DNA of 64,000 bases from positions 1,240,001-1,304,000 of the forward strand of contig NZ_OY762656.1 of NCBI RefSeq assembly GCF_963666255.1. Direction: 5' to 3'. Positions 29,273 through 40,410 of this stretch are shown in pieces. The notes under the pieces were generated by a model, which was not told the origin of the DNA, did no database searches, and was given only the letters and a program-made list of their open reading frames with translations. Source of the stretch: an uncultured Propionivibrio sp. Lineage in GTDB: Bacteria > Pseudomonadota > Gammaproteobacteria > Burkholderiales > Rhodocyclaceae. Every line of letters starts with the position of its first letter. The stretch's first letter is position 1. Made by a program: the position numbers and the translations under genes.

Positions 29273-29701
29273 ATGCCAGTCAGCGCACGCAATGTTTTCG
29301 AAGGCAGGATCACGTCGCTCGTCGATGGCCCGGTCAATGCCGAGGTCGAACTGACGACGGCGGGCAACGACAGGATTGTCGCCATCGTGACGGAAGGCAG
29401 CGTCCAGTCGCTAGGCCTCGCGGTCGGCAAGGAGGTCGTGGCGCTGGTCAAGGCGCCGTGGGTCATGCTGATGGCCGGAGCGCCGGACCTGCGTTGCTCG
29501 GCGCGCAATCAACTGGCCGGCAAGGTCCGGCGGCTGACCAAAGGGGGGGTCAATTGCGAAGTCGAGCTGGCATTGCCCGGCGGAACGATTGTCCATTCTG
29601 TCGTGACGAACGAGGCCGTTCTGGATCTCGGACTCAAGGTCGGCAGCGAAGCGACCGCCCTGATCAAGGCAAGCCACGTAGTGCTTGGCGTGCCCGCGTA
29701 A
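29273..29701 (+). CDS. Second di-Mop molbindin
   Basis: 142 residues with two Mop units (SARNVFEGRITSL and SARNQLAGKVRRL; the units end ALVKAPWVML and ALIKASHVVL). It resembles the protein at 25390 but clearly differs, so it is not a recent copy. It is divergent from modE and lies just after the perfect ModE palindrome, so it is probably under molybdate control. Role: binding and storage of molybdate in the cytoplasm. Confidence 0.9.
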   Translation: MPVSARNVFEGRITSLVDGPVNAEVELTTAGNDRIVAIVTEGSVQSLGLAVGKEVVALVKAPWVMLMAGAPDLRCSARNQLAGKVRRLTKGGVNCEVELALPGGTIVHSVVTNEAVLDLGLKVGSEATALIKASHVVLGVPA

Positions 29702-29763
29702 GGGCGTTTGCCCGCCAAGGCGAAGATTATCGCGTCATAGGGCGCGCCTGAGCATCGGGCGGA

Positions 29764-30705
29764 TCACCCCCTGACCCGCTGGCGACTGTAAAGCGCTACT
29801 GCGCGGTCGCCGAATTCGTGTGCGACAAAATCAATCAACGCACGGCTTGTAGCGGGATGATACCGACGCGGCGGCGTCAGGGCGAACACACTCATTTCGA
29901 CGGGTTTGAACGCAGGCAGGACGGTCACCAGCAGGCCGATATCGAGAAGATCTTTCACGACATACAGGGGAAGCGCAGCGATGCCACGGCCACGAAGCGC
30001 AGCCGTCACCAGAATGTCCGTGTCATTGGTCCGGAGGTTTCCGCTGGTCTGCACGATCGCGAGATCGGTGTCATCGCGCTTGCGTCCATCCTGTTGTGAG
30101 ATGAAGCGCCATCGTCCATTGAACCGGTAGTGATCGAGACAATTGTGCCGTAACAGATCTTCCGGGCGGGCTGGGTGGCCATGCTCGCGCAGATAGTCGG
30201 GACTTGCGCAAAGTACGCAGGGACATGCCGCCAGTCTTCTCGCGATGACCTTTGGTTCCGGTTGGTCGGCGATAAGAAAGGAGACATCGATCCTCTCTTC
30301 TGCCAGATTGCATTGCTGGTCTGTCAGGGAGAGTTCAACCGAAATCCTGGGATGGCGCTGCAAAAATCGGTCGATGGCATCGGACAGGTAGCAGCGCGCA
30401 AATGACGTGCTGCAACTGATCCGCAAGGCGCCCGCAGGATCCTCGGTCTTGTCTGCGGCCAAGGCGTACATCTCGTCGGCAAGATCAAGCATCTGCCGAC
30501 AGTACGAAAGAATATCGCGCCCGCTGTCCGTTGCTCCAAGGCTGCGATTTGTCCGGTGTAAAAGCGTTGTGTTCAATTCCCGTTCGAGGAAGGCGATATA
30601 GCGTGTGGCCATTGCCCTGGAAATCTGCAGCTTGCGTGCCGCGGCGGCGAGACTGCCCGTGTCGATGACATCGACAAATGCCTGCATTGCTCTAAAACGA
30701 TCCAT
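29764..30705 (-). CDS. LysR-family transcriptional regulator
   Basis: 313 residues. The helix-turn-helix is in FVDVIDTGSLAAAARKLQISRAMATRYIAFLE, and the rest is a periplasmic-binding-protein-like effector domain. It resembles the CrgA-like branch of LysR. It is divergent from the chemoreceptor at 30877; the effector and target are unknown. Its GC content is lower than that of the nif genes. Confidence 0.88.
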   Translation of the reverse strand: MDRFRAMQAFVDVIDTGSLAAAARKLQISRAMATRYIAFLERELNTTLLHRTNRSLGATDSGRDILSYCRQMLDLADEMYALAADKTEDPAGALRISCSTSFARCYLSDAIDRFLQRHPRISVELSLTDQQCNLAEERIDVSFLIADQPEPKVIARRLAACPCVLCASPDYLREHGHPARPEDLLRHNCLDHYRFNGRWRFISQQDGRKRDDTDLAIVQTSGNLRTNDTDILVTAALRGRGIAALPLYVVKDLLDIGLLVTVLPAFKPVEMSVFALTPPRRYHPATSRALIDFVAHEFGDRAVALYSRQRVRG

Positions 30706-30876
30706 CGAAGCTCCAAATGACCGATTCGCGCAACATGGCGGTGCATATGACGCGAATTTTATTTTGCAGCATTCAAACAGATAATCTGTTTTTCATACTG
30801 GTTCGGCATATATAGCCATGGTTGTAAATCAATAGTCATAACCACGGCTCGCATAAATCGTACAGGCAGAGGATAT

Positions 30877-32502
30877 ATGGGAAATCTGAGTATCGGTAGA
30901 CGGCTTCAAATCATGGCGGGAGTGGCGATGGCCTCTCTCTTGATTCTCGCGGCGTCGGGCGTCAATGTGGCGTACAACCTGCGGTCCTCGGTAAGCTACG
31001 TCTACCGGGATACGCTTCCAAGCGTCGAGCTGATCGACGCGATCAATGAAGATTTTCTGCGCTTGAGGTTGACGGTCCTCTACCACTTCCTGACGAAAGA
31101 GACGGAAAAGAAGGATGCCCTCGAAGGACAGATGAAGGGGCTTAAGGAAAAGCTGAGAAGCAAGTTGGCGGAATACGAGCAGAAGTTCGTGACCGGTTCG
31201 AAGGGAAGAGAGATATTCGAGAAGGAAAAGAAGCTGTTCGAGACCTATTTCATCGAGATCCAACCGGCGATCGACAGTTCTCGCGCAAAAAATGAAGATG
31301 CGTTATGGGCGAGCGTGAAGCAGGCGACCGGGAGCATGCAGTTGTTGTCCGAAACACTCGCCGAGCATAAGAAGTACCGTGAAGATCTCGCCTCTGAAAG
31401 AATTGCAGAGGCAAAGGCAGTGGATGACCGGTCGATGATCGTTTCGTTGATCCTGGTGGTCGCATCGCTGGCGTCGGTCGGGCTGATCAGCTATTTCGTG
31501 ACGCGTGAAATCCGGACCAGAATGGGGCGCTTGTCTGATCTGATGAATCAGGTGAATGAAACGCTCGATTTCACTGCACGGGTCAAAGTCACCCGAATGG
31601 ACGAGTTGGGGACGTCCGGCGACGCATTCAACAAGCTTCTCGATAAACTCCAGGCAAGCCTGAAGGCGATCAGTACGAACACCGAATCGGTTGCGAACGC
31701 CGCCACCGACATGGCGACAACGTCGAAGCAAGTGGCGACCTCCTCGCATCTGCAAGCCGAAGCCGCGTCGAATATGGCCGCCACCATCGAAGAGATGACG
31801 GTGAGCATTAACCACGTCGCTGACCGAGCTCTCGAAACCAGTCGCTTGGCCAACGAGTCGGGCAAATTGGCGAGTGAGGGTGAGCACGTCATCGAGGATA
31901 CGACCCAGGAAATACAGAATATCGCCGCGACGGTTAACCAGGCCGCCACCCTGATTCACGGTCTGGAAAATCACAGTCAGCAGATTTCGAATGTCGTTCA
32001 GGTCATCAAGGACGTCGCCGAGCAAACCAACCTGCTTGCGCTCAATGCGGCGATCGAAGCGGCGCGTGCTGGTGAGCAAGGGCGTGGATTCGCCGTGGTT
32101 GCGGATGAAGTTCGCAAGCTGGCGGAACGGACCTCTGCGTCGACCCAGGAAATTGCAGAAACGATTCAGGCAATGCGCGATGGCGCGAGCAATGCCGTGG
32201 TCAGCATGGAATCGGTGGTCAGCCAGGTAAAAATCGGGGTCGAGAAGTCGAAATCGGCCAACGCGTCAATGCGCCAGATCGGAGAAGGGGCGCGGGGATC
32301 GTTCGGGATGGTGGAGGAAATCACGGAAGCCATTCGCGAGCAGGGAGCGGCGACGAACAACATCGCGGCGCAGGTTGAGCGGATTGCCCAAATGTCCGAA
32401 GAAAGCAGCGCGGCGGCGGGTAATAGCGCCAACTCGGCGTCCAATCTCGATACCCTGGCAAAAGAGATGCACCAGATTGTGAGCCAGTACAAGCTCGCTT
32501 GA
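30877..32502 (+). CDS. Methyl-accepting chemotaxis protein (4HB type)
   Basis: 541 residues. A first membrane segment (about 11-32) is followed by a periplasmic four-helix-bundle domain (about 35-185), a second segment (about 188-212), a HAMP domain and the cytoplasmic signalling domain. The highly conserved tip is [20 protein letters not shown] followed by [21 protein letters not shown]. The protein ends in QYKLA without a CheR pentapeptide. The ligand is unknown. An AGAGGA site lies just before the ATG. It is divergent from a LysR gene. Confidence 0.93.
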   Translation: MGNLSIGRRLQIMAGVAMASLLILAASGVNVAYNLRSSVSYVYRDTLPSVELIDAINEDFLRLRLTVLYHFLTKETEKKDALEGQMKGLKEKLRSKLAEYEQKFVTGSKGREIFEKEKKLFETYFIEIQPAIDSSRAKNEDALWASVKQATGSMQLLSETLAEHKKYREDLASERIAEAKAVDDRSMIVSLILVVASLASVGLISYFVTREIRTRMGRLSDLMNQVNETLDFTARVKVTRMDELGTSGDAFNKLLDKLQASLKAISTNTESVANAATDMATTSKQVATSSHLQAEAASNMAATIEEMTVSINHVADRALETSRLANESGKLASEGEHVIEDTTQEIQNIAATVNQAATLIHGLENHSQQISNVVQVIKDVAEQTNLLALNAAIEAARAGEQGRGFAVVADEVRKLAERTSASTQEIAETIQAMRDGASNAVVSMESVVSQVKIGVEKSKSANASMRQIGEGARGSFGMVEEITEAIREQGAATNNIAAQVERIAQMSEESSAAAGNSANSASNLDTLAKEMHQIVSQYKLA

Positions 32503-32863
32503 TGTCAGAGGCGATGCGTCAGCATGCGAGGCCCGGTTGATCCGATTGTCATGGATGTCAGATCGGTTTCGGCGGATCTCGCGCGTGGCGCGACAGGGCG
32601 GCCTGTCCGGCGGGAATCCTTCGGCCGGGGCCGAGAGGGCGTCGAACGGACGTTGCCGAACGTCCATGCCGGAGCGTGACCGGGAGACCATTCCTGTTCC
32701 GTTCGCGTGCTCATGGAATCGGGGATGCCGGCTGCCCTTGCACTCGGGCCGGCATGTCACTTCGGCCAGGGAATTCTTGCTAATATGAGCAAAACATATC
32801 ATGTGATTGCAGATTTTCGACGATAAAGATCCCTGAATCAATGTTCCGGGTTCCCCGCCCAAT
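32503..32863. other. Intergenic stretch of 361 bases without a recognised gene
   Basis: The short frames here do not look like genes. The last 100 bases are AT-rich and probably hold the promoter of the next gene, but I cannot assign -35/-10 elements with confidence. Confidence 0.5.
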
Positions 32864-35800
32864 ATGACTTTGCGAACGAACAAACTGCCCTTGTTGGCGC
32901 TATTGGGCGCAGTCCTCATCCTCAACCTCGTCATCGTCCTGGTGGCTCATGTCGGCCTCGACAAGTTGCGCATGCGACATGTCCGGGAAGCGGAAATCCG
33001 CAGCCAGAATATTGCGCAGGCGCTGGACATGACATTGAGCGAAACCATTCGCAAGATTGATCTGTCGCTTGAAACCGTCGTCGCAGAACTTGATCAGCAT
33101 GCGTCTCTTTCCGACGCCGATTCCTTGCGTCGCATAAGATCGCTGCTGCATCAGCAAAAGACACAGCTTCCGGAAACGGAAGCGTGGTCCATCGTTGATG
33201 CCAAAGGGCAGGTGGACTTTCATAGCAGCACCGCCGGGCCTGCCAATTTTACCGTCGAGGATCGCGAGTACTTTCGCCGCCTCAAATCCGACAGCCAGGA
33301 TCGGCTGTATATCTCGAAGCCCATTCTCAGCCGGGTGAGCAACGAGCGGATCGTCGTGTTTGTCCGTCGATTCAATTATCCGGGCGGCGATTTTCGCGGA
33401 ATCGTGGTCATTCCGCTTGGAATCAGCCACTTCAACCGCATGCTGAGCAAATATGATCTTGGCGTTAACGGAACGGCGGCCTTGTATTTTGGCGATTTCG
33501 ACCCGCTCACGCGGATTGTGCGGTCTGTCGACGGTGACGTCAGCGCTCGGCTTGATCCGCCAAATCATGCGGCCATCGGCGAGACCGTGAGGCGATTGGG
33601 GCAGGCCGGAACGTATCAAGCGCCTTCCTTGTTTGACGGAATTGACCGGATCAGCAGTTACCGTCAATTGAATGACATCGATCTGTATGTTGTCGCGGGG
33701 GTTTCTTCCAACGAGTTCCTGGAGGAGTGGCGCGCGTTTGCATACAAGCTGTGGTTCGTCGTCGGCGTCTTCCTGTTGGCGATGAATGGCCTCGTCTATT
33801 TCCTGGCCGTGCTATGGCTGCGACAGCAGCGGCATGCCGAGCGCCTGGTTGCGAGCCTGAAGGATCTGGAGCAAAGAGATCATGCGCTTCTGGCGGCGCA
33901 GGAGGCCGGCAATCTGGGCACGTATACGATCGATCTCTCGGATGGCTCGTGGATCGGGTCAGACAAGCTGCATGAGATTTTCGCGATCGACAGGTCGTAT
34001 CCCCATACGCTCGAAGGATGGTCCGCTCGTATTCACCCGGATGACCGCCCCGGGATTGATCACCATTTCTATGAGGAGGTGATCAAGGGCGGCGCGAAAT
34101 TTGATCACGAATACAGAATTGTCATTTCAACCTCGGAACCGGTACGCTGGGTCCATGGGCTTGGCGTCATTAAACTCGACGCAAACGGGCAACCGGCTTC
34201 GATAAGCGGCACGATTACGGACATCACCGTCCGCAAGAACGCCGAAGAGCGCCTCAAGCTTGCTCAGGAGGTTTTCCTCAGTGCGACCGAGGGTATCCTG
34301 GTCACCGACAAAAACGGAATCATCCTCGAGACCAATCCGGCATTTACCGAAATAACCGGATATGCCAATGAAGAGGCGAAGGGGAATGCCCCGATAATTC
34401 TTCATCCACGCAATCAGGATATGGCTGACTACGATCTCGTCTGGCAATCCGTTCAGGAAAAGGGGCGTTGGGAAGGCGACGTGATCAACCAGCGCAAGGA
34501 TGGGAGCCTCTACACTCTTCATGCCCGCATTTTTGCAATCTACGACTCGACCGGCGCTGTGTCGCGATATTGTGGGGTCATATCCGACATTACTACCCTG
34601 AAGGAAACCCAGGAGCGTCTCAAGTTTGTGGCTCTTCACGATGAACTGACGGGCCTGGCAAACCGTACGCTGCTTACGGATCGCATGTTCCGCGCGCTAT
34701 CCGACGCCAAGCATCGTGATGCCGAATTGCTCGCGGTATGTCATCTGGACATAGACCGTTTCGCGGATATCAATGACGCCTGGGGAGCCGAGGTTGGCGA
34801 CCGCTTGTTGATCGAGGTGGCACGTCGCCTGACGTTCAGCCTGCGAACCGGCGATACGGTTGCACGTTTGGGTGGCGATGAGTTTGTGGTGGTTCTCAGC
34901 GGATTGAAAACCGAAGCCAGCGTCAAGTCAGCGATTTCGCGGATGATCCATAACGCAACCAGGCGTCTCCAGATAGGGGAGGCGGAGATTGCATTGACGA
35001 TAAGCGCCGGCGTAACGATTTATCCCTACGACCCGGCCAACGAGCCGGATGTCCTGATACGACATGCGGATCAGGCGCTGTATGAAGCGAAGCGGGGCGG
35101 CAAGAATGCCATGCGCTTTTTCGATCCGGGCGTCGAAGAGCGCCTGCGCGCTAACCAGGAGATCCACGATTGTCTTCTGGAAGCGCTTGTCCGGGACGAG
35201 CTCTGCGTCCACTTTCAGCCCAAGGTCAATCTCAGGACCGGAGAAATATCGGGCATGGAAGCGCTGGTTCGATGGAATCATCCGGAGAAAGGGCTTCTTT
35301 CGCCCGGCGAATTCCTGCCTGCCATCGAGGCCACGGACCTGACGCTGCCGTTCGGCGAGTGGATCTTGCATCACTCGATACGACAGCGGCAGCGCTGGCT
35401 TGCCGCCGGGTTCGACATCCCGATCAGCGTCAACATCTTCAGTCGGCATCTCCAGCGCCCGGATTTCGTCGAACGGCTCGGCATCATCCTCGATGCATAT
35501 CCCGATTTCAACCCGGAAAGGCTGGAGCTGGAGATTGTTGAAACGACCGCGCTGGAGGATATACAACGCGCTTCGAAATGTATCGAAGGTTGCAAGAAAT
35601 ACGGCGTTCAGTTTGCGCTCGACGATTTCGGAACCGGATTCTCTTCATTGACCTATTTGCGGCAACTGGCGGCGGCGACCGTCAAGATCGACCGCTCTTT
35701 CGTCCGGGACATCCTGGATAACAGTGCCGATCACGCGCTCGTGCGGGGAATTATCGGCATGGCGCATTCGATGGGGCGCGGCGTGGTTGCAGAGGGCGTT

Positions 35801-35974
35801 GAATCGATCGAGCACGGGAATGTCCTGCGGCGTTATGGATGCAACCATGCCCAGGGTTACGGTATCGCCCGTCCCATGCCGGGCGATGCGGTGGTTACGT
35901 GGGTCGGAAACTGGAAATGCCCCGTGGATTGGCTGGAAGAGACGACGTCAGTTGAATCGACGCCGTCAGGCTGA
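32864..35974 (+). CDS. Membrane-bound cyclic di-GMP protein with Cache, PAS, PAS, GGDEF and EAL domains
   Basis: 1036 residues. Two membrane segments (about 8-30 and 293-318) enclose a periplasmic Cache-type sensor with YFRRLKSDSQDRLYISKPI. Two PAS domains follow (about 340-460 and 465-585). The GGDEF domain has an intact GGDEF (about residues 670-674) with an RxxD inhibitory site (RTGD) five residues before it. The EAL domain keeps EALVRWNHP (about 798) and DDFGTGFSSLTYL. Both synthesis and breakdown of c-di-GMP are therefore possible from the residues seen; which dominates cannot be told. It probably governs motility or biofilm in response to an external signal. Confidence 0.93.
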   Translation: MTLRTNKLPLLALLGAVLILNLVIVLVAHVGLDKLRMRHVREAEIRSQNIAQALDMTLSETIRKIDLSLETVVAELDQHASLSDADSLRRIRSLLHQQKTQLPETEAWSIVDAKGQVDFHSSTAGPANFTVEDREYFRRLKSDSQDRLYISKPILSRVSNERIVVFVRRFNYPGGDFRGIVVIPLGISHFNRMLSKYDLGVNGTAALYFGDFDPLTRIVRSVDGDVSARLDPPNHAAIGETVRRLGQAGTYQAPSLFDGIDRISSYRQLNDIDLYVVAGVSSNEFLEEWRAFAYKLWFVVGVFLLAMNGLVYFLAVLWLRQQRHAERLVASLKDLEQRDHALLAAQEAGNLGTYTIDLSDGSWIGSDKLHEIFAIDRSYPHTLEGWSARIHPDDRPGIDHHFYEEVIKGGAKFDHEYRIVISTSEPVRWVHGLGVIKLDANGQPASISGTITDITVRKNAEERLKLAQEVFLSATEGILVTDKNGIILETNPAFTEITGYANEEAKGNAPIILHPRNQDMADYDLVWQSVQEKGRWEGDVINQRKDGSLYTLHARIFAIYDSTGAVSRYCGVISDITTLKETQERLKFVALHDELTGLANRTLLTDRMFRALSDAKHRDAELLAVCHLDIDRFADINDAWGAEVGDRLLIEVARRLTFSLRTGDTVARLGGDEFVVVLSGLKTEASVKSAISRMIHNATRRLQIGEAEIALTISAGVTIYPYDPANEPDVLIRHADQALYEAKRGGKNAMRFFDPGVEERLRANQEIHDCLLEALVRDELCVHFQPKVNLRTGEISGMEALVRWNHPEKGLLSPGEFLPAIEATDLTLPFGEWILHHSIRQRQRWLAAGFDIPISVNIFSRHLQRPDFVERLGIILDAYPDFNPERLELEIVETTALEDIQRASKCIEGCKKYGVQFALDDFGTGFSSLTYLRQLAAATVKIDRSFVRDILDNSADHALVRGIIGMAHSMGRGVVAEGVESIEHGNVLRRYGCNHAQGYGIARPMPGDAVVTWVGNWKCPVDWLEETTSVESTPSG

Positions 35975-36071
35975 CGGACAATGACGTCGACTGCGGCGCC
36001 TTTGCGCCGACAGCATCGACTCGGCCGTCGCTGGCGGAACCCCGTCAGGAACATCGTCATGCGTACCGGCG

Positions 36072-36854
36072 TCAGTTTATCGGCAGCACGCCTTTGGCTT
36101 TCAGCGCATCCTTGGCGAGCCGGATGCGCATCGGCAGGTCTGCGGCATCACGGGTTACGATATTCAGCGCGAAAAGCCAGGTGTCGCCGGAGGTTTCCAC
36201 ATACCCGACATACCAGCCGACCGAGGGTGTGGTGCGGGTGGCCCAGCCCGTTTTTGCATAAAGCCGATACTGCCCGGTCTCTTCCGTCAGCATGATTTTC
36301 TTCAGCGTGTCATAGCTGCTCGTCTTGAACGGCAATTCACGCCCGACGATCCGGCGGAGAAAGGCGACCTGTTGTGCCGCGCTGATCGTCAGGGCGCCAT
36401 CCAGCCAGAATTCGGTTTCATTGAAGGGCTGGCGCAACTGGCCGTAACGCGATTGCTCGATATAAGCCGGATACTTCCGCGCGCCCACCCGGCGGGCAAG
36501 CTGCTGGTAGCACCAGACGCAACTCACCCTGAAAGCGCTTGCCAGCGTCTGGTCGCGGTTCCAGTCGGCAATTTCGTACCGGGTGCCATCCCAATGGAAA
36601 ACTGCGTCGGCGCCGGCGATCGCCCCCTCCTCAAGCGCGATCAACGTATTGAGCATCTTGAACGTCGACGCGGCGGGGTAGGCCTGGCTTGCCCGGCGAT
36701 CGTCATGGACGAGGCGCTGACCGGTGCCGACGGATTCGATCACCAGGGTGCCGTCAATGCCGGCGTTGCGGAACAGCGATTCGATCGCCGCGTCTTCGGC
36801 GCGCACGAAAAACGAGATGCAGAGACAGCAGGCCAGAAGAATGCGTTTGGGCAT
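36072..36854 (-). CDS. Class D (OXA-type) beta-lactamase
   Basis: 260 residues with a signal peptide (about 1-19). Class D motifs: Ser63-Thr-Phe-Lys66 (nucleophile and carboxylatable Lys), Ser111-Cys-Val113, and Lys201-Thr-Gly203. The usual Tyr-Gly-Asn motif reads Tyr137-Gly-Gln139, a departure. [18 protein letters not shown] after it is typical. I chose the ATG at 36854 because it starts directly with the signal peptide; one further upstream at 36905 would add a Pro-rich extension. It is a chromosomal, non-mobile-looking gene beside c-di-GMP genes. The spectrum of activity cannot be predicted. Confidence 0.9.
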   Translation of the reverse strand: MPKRILLACCLCISFFVRAEDAAIESLFRNAGIDGTLVIESVGTGQRLVHDDRRASQAYPAASTFKMLNTLIALEEGAIAGADAVFHWDGTRYEIADWNRDQTLASAFRVSCVWCYQQLARRVGARKYPAYIEQSRYGQLRQPFNETEFWLDGALTISAAQQVAFLRRIVGRELPFKTSSYDTLKKIMLTEETGQYRLYAKTGWATRTTPSVGWYVGYVETSGDTWLFALNIVTRDAADLPMRIRLAKDALKAKGVLPIN

Positions 36855-36956
36855 GGCGCAAGCAGGTGCGGGCGATTGGGGATGCGGGAATCTTAGAGGG
36901 TTCAAAGGCGGCTGTCACCGCTGGCAAGCGGCCGTCGGGATGGGGGCAGGTGGCTG

Positions 36957-38108
36957 CTACGCTTCGACCCGATTCCGCCCGCGCTCCTTCGCCTGATAAA
37001 GCTTTTCGTCGGCCAGCGCCAGCAGGGCTTCGATATTTTCCGGGCTTCCCGAGCCGGCCTGAGCCACCGCCACGCCAAGGCTGACCGTGTACGTCGGCAG
37101 GCGCTTGTCACGCTGCTTCGCAATTTCCTTCCGGATCCGTTCCGCGACCTGCTTCGCTTCGGCAAGCCCGGTATCGGGCAGCAGGATCACGAACTCCTCG
37201 CCGCCGAAGCGGGACAGTACATCGGGAATGCGCAGCATCTGCCCGGTACGCTGGCAATAATCCTTGATCACCAGATCGCCAACGTGATGGCCGTGGGTGT
37301 CATTCACATTCTTGAAGAAGTCGATGTCGGACGTCACGGCCGCGAGCGGTTGGCGCGTGCGCTGGCTGCGCGACCATTCGACCTTGGCCCGCGCGAAGAA
37401 TGCGCGGCGATTGAGTGCGCCGGTCATCGGGTCGCGGGTCGCCATGAATTCGAGATCGACCCGGAGCCGCTCATTGGCCAGCAGGATAAAGCCGATCGAC
37501 AGCCCCAGGACGCCCAGCGAGAAAAAACCCAGGTAGAGTTGCTGGATCATCCCCTGGTCGAACAGATCGTCCATCCGGTCGGTAACGGAGGGCAGCGTGG
37601 CGATGCGGTAGATTGCGACGAGCAGGCCCAGCACGAAGAAACAGCCCAGGAAACGACTGCCAAATCCTCTGGGTTGGGCCTGCCAGGCCAGGTAGGCTCC
37701 GAAGGCCGAGAAGGCGATATGCGCCAGCGACATCAGGAACAATCGTCCCTGGTAATGTTGGCTGCCATAGGTCAGGCCAACGATGACGATAAGCAGCGCG
37801 CCGATGATGTCCAGGGCGGGGCGCCAGACGACCGGGCGCCCGCAATAACGCTGCAGGCCGACGATGACCCACTGCTGGCCGAAGAGAAACAGGGCGCTCG
37901 ACACCACCACCGTCAGCAGGCTCGGCAATATCCCGCGCAGCCCGCTGAGACCGGAAGCGAAGGCAATCAGCCCGACGGCCTTGGCCCAGTCCCTCAGCCC
38001 CTTGATCTCCTCGGGGAAGCTTCGCGCCTGAACCCAGAGCACCAGGGCGCAGAGTACGCCGAGCAGATTGGTGACCAACAAATACGTCCGCGGATCGAAG
38101 AGTTCCAT
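36957..38108 (-). CDS. Membrane-anchored diguanylate cyclase
   Basis: 383 residues. Six to seven membrane helices fill residues 7-212. A GGDEF domain follows, with the active site GGEEF (about 301-305) and an RxxD inhibitory site (RIPD) five residues before it, so product inhibition is likely. The core DIDFFKNVNDTHGHHVGD is intact. The N-terminal sensor resembles no named domain that I can place. It is convergent with nothing and ends shortly before the beta-lactamase gene, which reads in the same direction. Confidence 0.93.
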   Translation of the reverse strand: MELFDPRTYLLVTNLLGVLCALVLWVQARSFPEEIKGLRDWAKAVGLIAFASGLSGLRGILPSLLTVVVSSALFLFGQQWVIVGLQRYCGRPVVWRPALDIIGALLIVIVGLTYGSQHYQGRLFLMSLAHIAFSAFGAYLAWQAQPRGFGSRFLGCFFVLGLLVAIYRIATLPSVTDRMDDLFDQGMIQQLYLGFFSLGVLGLSIGFILLANERLRVDLEFMATRDPMTGALNRRAFFARAKVEWSRSQRTRQPLAAVTSDIDFFKNVNDTHGHHVGDLVIKDYCQRTGQMLRIPDVLSRFGGEEFVILLPDTGLAEAKQVAERIRKEIAKQRDKRLPTYTVSLGVAVAQAGSGSPENIEALLALADEKLYQAKERGRNRVEA

Positions 38109-38810
38109 AGGGGGGGTTCAAGGTGCTGGCGATGACGCCGTTCTATTGCGTTTCGCCGAACGCCGGATTGGTCGGCCGGTGGGAGCGCTTGGGGTAGTTT
38201 TATCGGTGGTCGGGGAACTCGTGTTGGCGATCTGGCGGACAATCAACGCCAGCGTCGGCCGAATTGTACGCATTCGGCATCTTGCGGAAAAGCTGTCAGG
38301 GGCAGAAACTGCATGCGGTTGGAAAGAGCGGGGTTGGGGGGCTGCTCTCGGCCAGTTGCGGAAATTCATCCTTGCCGGAGAGTGGCCATTCAGATAGCCG
38401 ATTCACTCTGGAACCTGCCTTAAGCCAAATTCGAGCTACTTGGCCAAAGCTGACATTGAATCTTCTGCTCACCTAAGTCGCATATGTATCCGTAAGCCGT
38501 CCTTGTGGCCAGAAGCACTAGATATCCACCATAAATATCAAGATGCAATGATGCACCATTAGTGGTTCATTTATTCTCAGGCGAGTTTGACGTCATTTTT
38601 GATCTGTACTATACGTAATTTCCGCATTAATTTGCGGGAATTACGCATGTTGCGTTCCGGACTTATTTGTCACAATGGTCCGTCGCAGGAGGTGGAAAGA
38701 ATTGTGACTGTCTTTCTCCAACTGCCAGTCCACCTAAATCTGGTGACGTGTTTATAGAACCGAGTTTTGATAAAAAAGCAGGGAGTTTGCGGCTGTTTCT
38801 CTAATGAGGA
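38109..38810. other. Gene-poor 700-base stretch with low-GC half
   Basis: No frame in this region resembles a known protein. The left half is GC-rich and the right half (from about 38400) is AT-rich, with a long inverted repeat at 38614-38645. It has the look of a decayed insertion, and probably carries the promoter of the chemoreceptor that follows. Confidence 0.5.
38614..38645. repeat. 13-bp inverted repeat with 6-base loop
   Basis: CGTAATTTCCGCA and TGCGGGAATTACG are complementary except for one T-G pair, around the loop TTAATT. No T tract follows, so it is not an obvious terminator. It could be an operator, an element end or a structured RNA. Confidence 0.6.
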
Positions 38811-40409
38811 ATGAGTATGCGTGTAAATTTGCCGGTCACCGGAGTCGAGAGAAAACTCTCGCCGGGAAAGCCCATTGTGACCAAAACAGACCTCAAGGGT
38901 CTGGTCACCTACTGCAATCAATCCTTCCTTGATATTTCGGGATTTACGCGCGATGAAATCATCGGCGCACCCCAGAATATCGTCCGCCATCCGGACGTGC
39001 CGCCGGTCGTCTTCGAAGACTTGTGGCGAGTACTGCACGCTGGTCTGCCGTGGCGGGGAACAGTCAAGAACCGGTGCAAGAACGGCGATCATTACTGGGT
39101 GGATGCCTTCGTCACCCCGATCACTGAAAATGGTCAAGTCGTCGGTTACATGTCGGTGCGTACCGTACCAGACGCAATGGCAGTCAGCGCCGCTGAAGCG
39201 TTGTTCAAGGCGATCAACGCGAAGAAGGAAACATACCGGCCGACGCCAATCAAGCGTACCAAGACGCGGACCAAAATCGTTCTGCTCGCGCTCGCGGTGT
39301 TGGGTGCAATGCTGTCGATTCTGGCCGGTGTTTTCACCGGTTGGCCGGGCATTACCCTCGGCGCGATAGCAGCTGTCATCGCGCTGTCCACCGCCGCTTA
39401 CGCGATTACTCGCCTGATCAATCCCTTGGACCGTATCGCTAAAGCCATCGAGCAAGTCGACGAGGGCAAGGTCGACCGCTCAATCCCGTCGCGACGCGGT
39501 GCGACCGAGGAGGTTTCAGCGAAGCTCGAAGCCTTGCGCATTCATCTGCGAGCAATGTTTGCCGATGTTTTGCTTACAGCACACGACGTCGCCGAACAGA
39601 GCGACCGTCTTGACGCGCTGATGTGCTCTATACAGGGTGCCGCCGATCTGCAAAGCGAAACCGTCATGAAGATATCTGCGGCGATGCAGCAGATGAGTGT
39701 GGCCATTGCTGAAATCTCGCGGAGCACCGAGGAAGCTCTCGGCACGGCGCGTCAGACGCGACTCGTTGCCGATAGTGGCATCGAAACGGTGTCGTCGATT
39801 GTCTCCGCCAACAAAGATACGGTCGGCGTCGTCTCGGCGTCGGCAAGCCAGATCAATGAAGTCAATGCCTCGATCAGAAAAATATCGGGAATCTCTCAAA
39901 TTATTCGCGAGATTGCCGATCAGACCAACCTGCTCGCGCTGAATGCGGCCATTGAAGCGGCCAGGGCCGGGGAACAGGGACGGGGCTTCGCCGTTGTCGC
40001 CGACGAGGTCAGAAAACTTGCCGAGCGCACTTCGACCAGTACCGTCGAAATTGCCACGGCGGTTCAGTCCGTCGTTTCCGAGGCGAACCAGGCTGTGACG
40101 ACGATGGATAAGGCCAAGGAACAGGTTGTCGAAGGAACCCAGCGAATCGAGGAAAGCAGCGAAGGTCTGCATCAAATCCGCGTCGCCAGCGAGCAAGCCG
40201 TCGAGGCCAATCAAAATATTACCGACATGCTCAAACAGCAGAGCGCCGCATCGCATGAGATTGCCGAAAATATGGATCAGGTTTCAGTTTCGGCCGAAAC
40301 GGCGAAGCAGTCAGTCGACGGCGCGTCTGGCGCGACGATCCAGTTGCGGCGTTCGGCGAAAGAGCTACGCAGCTTGCTCAAGCATATGGAGTCGGCGATC
40401 CATTGTTGA
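38811..40409 (+). CDS. Aer-like PAS-containing methyl-accepting chemotaxis protein
   Basis: 532 residues. A cytoplasmic N-terminal PAS domain (about 20-125, with [20 protein letters not shown] and [18 protein letters not shown]) matches the Aer redox-sensing type, which binds FAD. A hydrophobic hairpin (about 150-200) anchors the protein, then HAMP and the signalling domain with [20 protein letters not shown]. It likely senses the internal redox or energy state for aerotaxis. The start is the ATG at 38811; a second ATG is two codons later. Confidence 0.93.
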   Translation: MSMRVNLPVTGVERKLSPGKPIVTKTDLKGLVTYCNQSFLDISGFTRDEIIGAPQNIVRHPDVPPVVFEDLWRVLHAGLPWRGTVKNRCKNGDHYWVDAFVTPITENGQVVGYMSVRTVPDAMAVSAAEALFKAINAKKETYRPTPIKRTKTRTKIVLLALAVLGAMLSILAGVFTGWPGITLGAIAAVIALSTAAYAITRLINPLDRIAKAIEQVDEGKVDRSIPSRRGATEEVSAKLEALRIHLRAMFADVLLTAHDVAEQSDRLDALMCSIQGAADLQSETVMKISAAMQQMSVAIAEISRSTEEALGTARQTRLVADSGIETVSSIVSANKDTVGVVSASASQINEVNASIRKISGISQIIREIADQTNLLALNAAIEAARAGEQGRGFAVVADEVRKLAERTSTSTVEIATAVQSVVSEANQAVTTMDKAKEQVVEGTQRIEESSEGLHQIRVASEQAVEANQNITDMLKQQSAASHEIAENMDQVSVSAETAKQSVDGASGATIQLRRSAKELRSLLKHMESAIHC

Positions 40410-40410
40410 T

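Noticed and set aside
30804-30846. Inverted pair TGGTT/AACCA before the chemoreceptor as an operator
   Set aside because: Only five pairs around a long loop; too weak to call.
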